Of a stretch of DNA of 64,000 nt, positions 60,765 to 64,000 are shown one piece after another. A program made the position numbers and the translations under genes. The DNA is from an uncultured Endozoicomonas sp. (lineage in GTDB: Bacteria; Pseudomonadota; Gammaproteobacteria; Pseudomonadales; Endozoicomonadaceae), in contig OODV01000151.1 in NCBI GenBank assembly GCA_900299555.1, forward strand, positions 1 through 64,000. The letters run 5' to 3'. Position 1 is the first letter of the stretch, and each line of letters begins with the position of its first letter. The notes under the pieces were generated by a model. It was given only the letters and a program-made list of their open reading frames with translations, ran no database searches and was not told the DNA's origin.

Positions 60765-61369
60765 TGTGTATGGGCGGTAGTGCTCCAGAGCAAAAACCCA
60801 GTCAGTCAGAGGTTGAGGCTGCTCGCAGTGCTGTGGATAAATGGAATGAACGCTATGACGATGGTTATGTAGACCTTGAGAAAAAGGCAATCGCTGATAG
60901 TAAAGTTGACCATACTGGACAGTTAAAAGGTATTGCTGCTGCTGACCTTGCTCAACAAGAGTCGATGGCTTACGAGTCAGCTTCTCCTGGAAGAAGGGGC
61001 TTGGACTTCGGTGCTGTGGGGACTGCAATGGCGACCTCATCCGGTAAAGCGACTGCTGATGCAGAAAAACAAGGCATCCAGATCAAGGATGCTAAGACAA
61101 TGGGTGTTATTCGTACTGGTCAGGATATGGCAAACAATTCTGGCAATGCTGTTATGGCCGCTGCTAGTAATGGTTTCAGCTCGGCTGCTTCCGATGTTAA
61201 CGCTGAACTCTCCCGCCTTAACTCCAGAAACAGTGCTTTGGGGCAGATCACCTCTACAGCTCTTTCCGTAGGTGCGTATAAGATGGCACAGCCAAAGCGA
61301 CTGGAGCTAAATATGCAGGGGCAGAAAACACCACTTCATAACAATACCGCATATATAAAGAACCATTAG
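60764..61369 (+). CDS. Putative internal virion protein, small (201 aa)
   Basis: Begins MCMGGSAPEQKPSQSEVEAA, a start style seen in podovirus internal/ejection proteins, then Ala/Ser-rich helices (NAVMAAASNGFSSAASDVNA). Likely ejected or internal core protein; inferred. Confidence 0.5.
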   Translation: MCMGGSAPEQKPSQSEVEAARSAVDKWNERYDDGYVDLEKKAIADSKVDHTGQLKGIAAADLAQQESMAYESASPGRRGLDFGAVGTAMATSSGKATADAEKQGIQIKDAKTMGVIRTGQDMANNSGNAVMAAASNGFSSAASDVNAELSRLNSRNSALGQITSTALSVGAYKMAQPKRLELNMQGQKTPLHNNTAYIKNH

Positions 61370-61377
61370 GGGGTGGC

Positions 61378-61902
61378 ATGAGACTTCACTATAACGGCGA
61401 CCCAAACTCCACGCTGAATCAAGTATATTCAGCACAAAAGGCTGAGTACGATAAGGTTTACAGGCCGATTAATCAGGAAATGATTGCGTCTGCGGATTCT
61501 ACTGAAATGGTAGACTCTGCAAAGGCTAATGCGAACAGTGGGTTTGATGGTGCTAAAGCACGGGAATCTCGTATGGCCGGACGCTATGGCATTAGCTACA
61601 ACCCCATCCAGCAAAAAGAAATCAACCACCGTAATTCAGCAGCTAAGTCACTCAACTATGACGACGTGGTTAACCGAAGTCGTCTATCACAGTATGACCG
61701 CAACACTCAGGTAATGAACGATATGATTTCGGTTGGCAGGGGTATTGATAATTCCGCCAACCAGCAGTTGATCCAAGCGGCTAACCTCCAGACACAGCGA
61801 GAAAATAACAACGCCAACATTAGTGCCCAGAACGACGCTGCCCAGACCCAGATGATGGGTAGCCTTGCGTCAGCAGGAATCATGGCACTGGCATTTATGT
61901 AA
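61378..61902 (+). CDS. Putative internal virion protein (174 aa)
   Basis: Asn/Gln/Ala-rich helical protein (NQQLIQAANLQTQRENNNAN) with a hydrophobic C-terminus (MGSLASAGIMALAFM), consistent with a membrane-contacting ejection protein. Function inferred from position. Confidence 0.5.
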   Translation: MRLHYNGDPNSTLNQVYSAQKAEYDKVYRPINQEMIASADSTEMVDSAKANANSGFDGAKARESRMAGRYGISYNPIQQKEINHRNSAAKSLNYDDVVNRSRLSQYDRNTQVMNDMISVGRGIDNSANQQLIQAANLQTQRENNNANISAQNDAAQTQMMGSLASAGIMALAFM

Positions 61903-61912
61903 GGAAGCAATT

Positions 61913-63853
61913 ATGGCAAATTACATTGGGCTTAAAGGAGTTTTTGACGCACTCGCAGGTGGCGGTGCTAATGCGGTCAACATATACGCGCAGGAGAAAG
62001 ACAGGCAGCGCCGTTTGGCTTTTGATGAGAGAAAGTTAAAAGCTGACCGAGACTACCGTAAGCAGGTGCTTGACCAAGACCAGCAGCGTATCAATCTGGC
62101 TGTACGTAAGCAGGACCAAGTGGAGAACGCTTGGCAGCACCTCCAGGATCAGGATCGCAGGAAGAACTTGGTTGACCTTCAGTACCGTATTGTCGGGAAT
62201 GCCCGTGCCAGGGCAATGGAGAAGGGTTTTGATAACCCCCTATTGGCTGCTAAATCAGGGGATGAAGAAGCCCTTGGTTATTTTAACAGCGGTATCCAGA
62301 ACGTAGCTCGTTATACCCTTAACAGGGAGGTTGATACGCAACTAATCCCCTCTGGCAAGGATTCTGCGGGGGATACTTTATACTCTGTTGTTTATACCGA
62401 GGGAGGTAATCAAAAGAATTTTGGGCAACCGGCAACCATGGATGAGATCGCCGGTAAACTCAGCGGCTTTAATCAGGAGATTGGCATCCCCGTAATTTTG
62501 GCAGACAGCAAAATTAAGGTTGATTCGGATAAGAGCGGCAAACCAATACTTGTTAACGGCGGGGATGGTGGCCCGGAACTTACCCCTGATCAGAAACAAA
62601 AAGTCGATCAGTTAGATCAGCAACTCAAAGAAGGTACGGGGGAGGGGCTTCAACAGAGACTTGAGAACCCCGTGCTACCACAGCTCCAAAGTGCGCTTGG
62701 CAAAAGCTCTGGGGGTGTTGCTTATGAAGGTATGCCCTCTGAGGAACGCTACAGGAAACCGCAGAACCTGAAAGCATTCTATGAGGAACAGTCAAAGGTA
62801 GCTGACGCCCTGGATGGGGTTAAGCTTTCTGATAATCCTCATGTTGAAGCGTATAACAATGCTGGCGGGGGACTATCCGGTGCTGCTGCATTTGCCGGTT
62901 CTGCGGTGGGTGAGCGTATCAAAACTTATAAGGATGCCTACGGCTCAGTCAAAAAGGGTTTGGGGTATGTCGCTGATCTGGCAGGCACGGCGGTTGAGGC
63001 AGGGAAAGCCTCTGCTAACGGTGAGGTTTTACCTAAAGTCGAAGCAGAACAGGCCGAGCAGCCCGCTAGTGAACAGAATGTTGGTTCGACAGAACCTCCC
63101 CCCACTAAAGCTCCCCGTGTTCGCCCTGAAGTCGTTCACAAACAGATCGTTGATGCTAAAACCAGCGGTAACCGAAAAGCCGCTATATTTGCCAATCAGG
63201 TCATGGCCTCCGGTGGCAGGGACGCTATGAGCAGCGCAGCAATGCAGACTATCTATCAGGCCCTTCGTAATGGTGACGCAGATGCCTCTGCTGCTGCTTC
63301 CTCTAAGCTTACCGCCGGTAACATTGGTAGTAAGAAAGAGGTGGATGCCTATGCCAAGTTCTTCGACACGATCAGGGATCAAGTCGAACCGCATGTGGAG
63401 AACCACGCCCGTTTATTGTTGGAGGGTAATGAAGGCCAAGAGGGACATGAGCAAAAGGTCAAACTGCACCAGTCCGGTATTACAGACACTCTTTATGCGA
63501 TGAGTACCCAGTTTAAAAATATGGGGTATGACATTTCGAAGCTCTCACGGCACCCCGAAACGTACCGAGATATGGTTGCCGTTTCTGCCAAGTACTACGA
63601 TGCCAAGCGGGGCGCTATCAAGCATAACGAGAATCTAGGGTGGTTTGGTACAAAGCGTGAGTTGCCAAATATGACAAATTACATGCTGAAGACAATCACC
63701 CAGACAGCCCCAAAGACAGCGGAGCGCATGGCATTAAGTATGGCGTTCGGACAGAACCCTGAAGCTGACAGTGGTACAATAGCTAAGGAAGCACAGTCGT
63801 TGCTGAAACAGTGGCAAGCACTCGATACCTTCATGGATGAACCAGCCGAATGA
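61913..63853 (+). CDS. Large internal virion/ejection protein (646 aa)
   Basis: A mostly helical, Lys/Gln-rich protein starting MANYIGLKGVFDALAGGGAN; residues 30-80 form a coiled coil, and the middle has glycine-rich hydrophobic stretches (AAAFAGSAVGERIKTYKDAY). Size and position match the large ejection proteins of podoviruses. No enzymatic domain recognised. Confidence 0.55.
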   Translation: MANYIGLKGVFDALAGGGANAVNIYAQEKDRQRRLAFDERKLKADRDYRKQVLDQDQQRINLAVRKQDQVENAWQHLQDQDRRKNLVDLQYRIVGNARARAMEKGFDNPLLAAKSGDEEALGYFNSGIQNVARYTLNREVDTQLIPSGKDSAGDTLYSVVYTEGGNQKNFGQPATMDEIAGKLSGFNQEIGIPVILADSKIKVDSDKSGKPILVNGGDGGPELTPDQKQKVDQLDQQLKEGTGEGLQQRLENPVLPQLQSALGKSSGGVAYEGMPSEERYRKPQNLKAFYEEQSKVADALDGVKLSDNPHVEAYNNAGGGLSGAAAFAGSAVGERIKTYKDAYGSVKKGLGYVADLAGTAVEAGKASANGEVLPKVEAEQAEQPASEQNVGSTEPPPTKAPRVRPEVVHKQIVDAKTSGNRKAAIFANQVMASGGRDAMSSAAMQTIYQALRNGDADASAAASSKLTAGNIGSKKEVDAYAKFFDTIRDQVEPHVENHARLLLEGNEGQEGHEQKVKLHQSGITDTLYAMSTQFKNMGYDISKLSRHPETYRDMVAVSAKYYDAKRGAIKHNENLGWFGTKRELPNMTNYMLKTITQTAPKTAERMALSMAFGQNPEADSGTIAKEAQSLLKQWQALDTFMDEPAE

Positions 63854-64000
63854 GCGAATATGACCGCCTGAAAAAAGCAGCCCAGCAAATGAAGTCTGAA
63901 CAGGTCTGGGATGCGGACTCAACAATCGGTGCCGATGGCACCGAATTTCGTTTAAAGGGGCTGGATGCGCCCGAGCGTGATCATGGGGATACCCCCGCAG
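63850..64000 (+). CDS. Nuclease of the staphylococcal-nuclease (SNase) type, partial
   Basis: The 5' end of a gene cut by the window. The visible 50 residues contain GADGTEFRLKGLDAPERDHG, the SNase pattern with RLxGIDAPE. Start overlaps the previous stop (ATGA). Phage SNases are sometimes virion-associated. Confidence 0.6.
   Translation, partial: MSEYDRLKKAAQQMKSEQVWDADSTIGADGTEFRLKGLDAPERDHGDTPA

Overview
The window joins a bacterial chromosome segment (about 1-19920) to the left part of a large prophage (about 19920 to beyond 64000). The host genes (a type III secretion export cluster, tadA, a single-chain purL, class II DAHP synthase, SlyB-like lipoprotein) and moderate base composition suggest a marine, host-associated gammaproteobacterium, possibly Endozoicomonas-like. 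That identification is inference from gene content, not a database match.

Host part. The left edge carries the end of an IS110-type transposase and a short-chain dehydrogenase. A compact minus-strand operon follows, encoding the type III secretion ATPase and export apparatus in the order sctN-O-P-Q-R-S-T-U, with a class I chaperone gene just upstream. Plus-strand housekeeping genes follow: tadA, purL, a glycine-zipper lipoprotein, a GNAT acetyltransferase, a sulfurtransferase, class II DAHP synthase and a macrodomain protein. Among them are a frameshifted GtrA-like gene and a minus-strand IlvM-like ACT gene behind an apparent leader-peptide attenuator. Two tRNA-Pro genes (TGG, CGG) end the host part, and the second is the likely integration site.

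Prophage part. The minus-strand early region (20008-47532) holds an AlpA-like HTH protein, a CI-like repressor and a self-contained replication set: PD-(D/E)XK nucleases, a DnaQ-type exonuclease, a putative ssDNA-binding protein, an SNF2-type helicase, a PrimPol-SF3 helicase and a family A DNA polymerase. It also carries a C5 cytosine methyltransferase, an HNH endonuclease, an SPFH lipoprotein and many small acidic or zinc-binding proteins. The plus-strand late region (49079 to the right edge) encodes small and large terminase, a dNMP-kinase-like enzyme, a P22-type portal, a scaffold-like protein, a metallophosphoesterase, an N4-gp56-type major capsid protein, an adaptor and putative internal virion proteins. 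This is a podovirus-like layout. Integrase, RNA polymerase and lysis genes are not visible; the right end lies outside the window.

Most unusual. (1) A roughly 19-bp palindrome, consensus ATATTAGCNNTGCTWATAT, recurs about 17 times across the prophage. It sits at the head of the repressor gene, the replication genes and the late operons, like a dispersed operator ('stoperator') network. (2) Two A+T-rich cargo islands (40740-41450 and 47220-48900) carry genes unlike the rest of the phage. One product is a membrane protein with a PPxY (PPSY) and a YxxM (YVEM) motif, another pair are tandem paralogues sharing an SPLPSA N-terminus, and a fourth is a 280-residue protein with a hydrophobic segment. 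In a chromosome with a type III secretion system these are candidate phage-borne effectors. (3) Several genes are broken by what looks like a single missing base.
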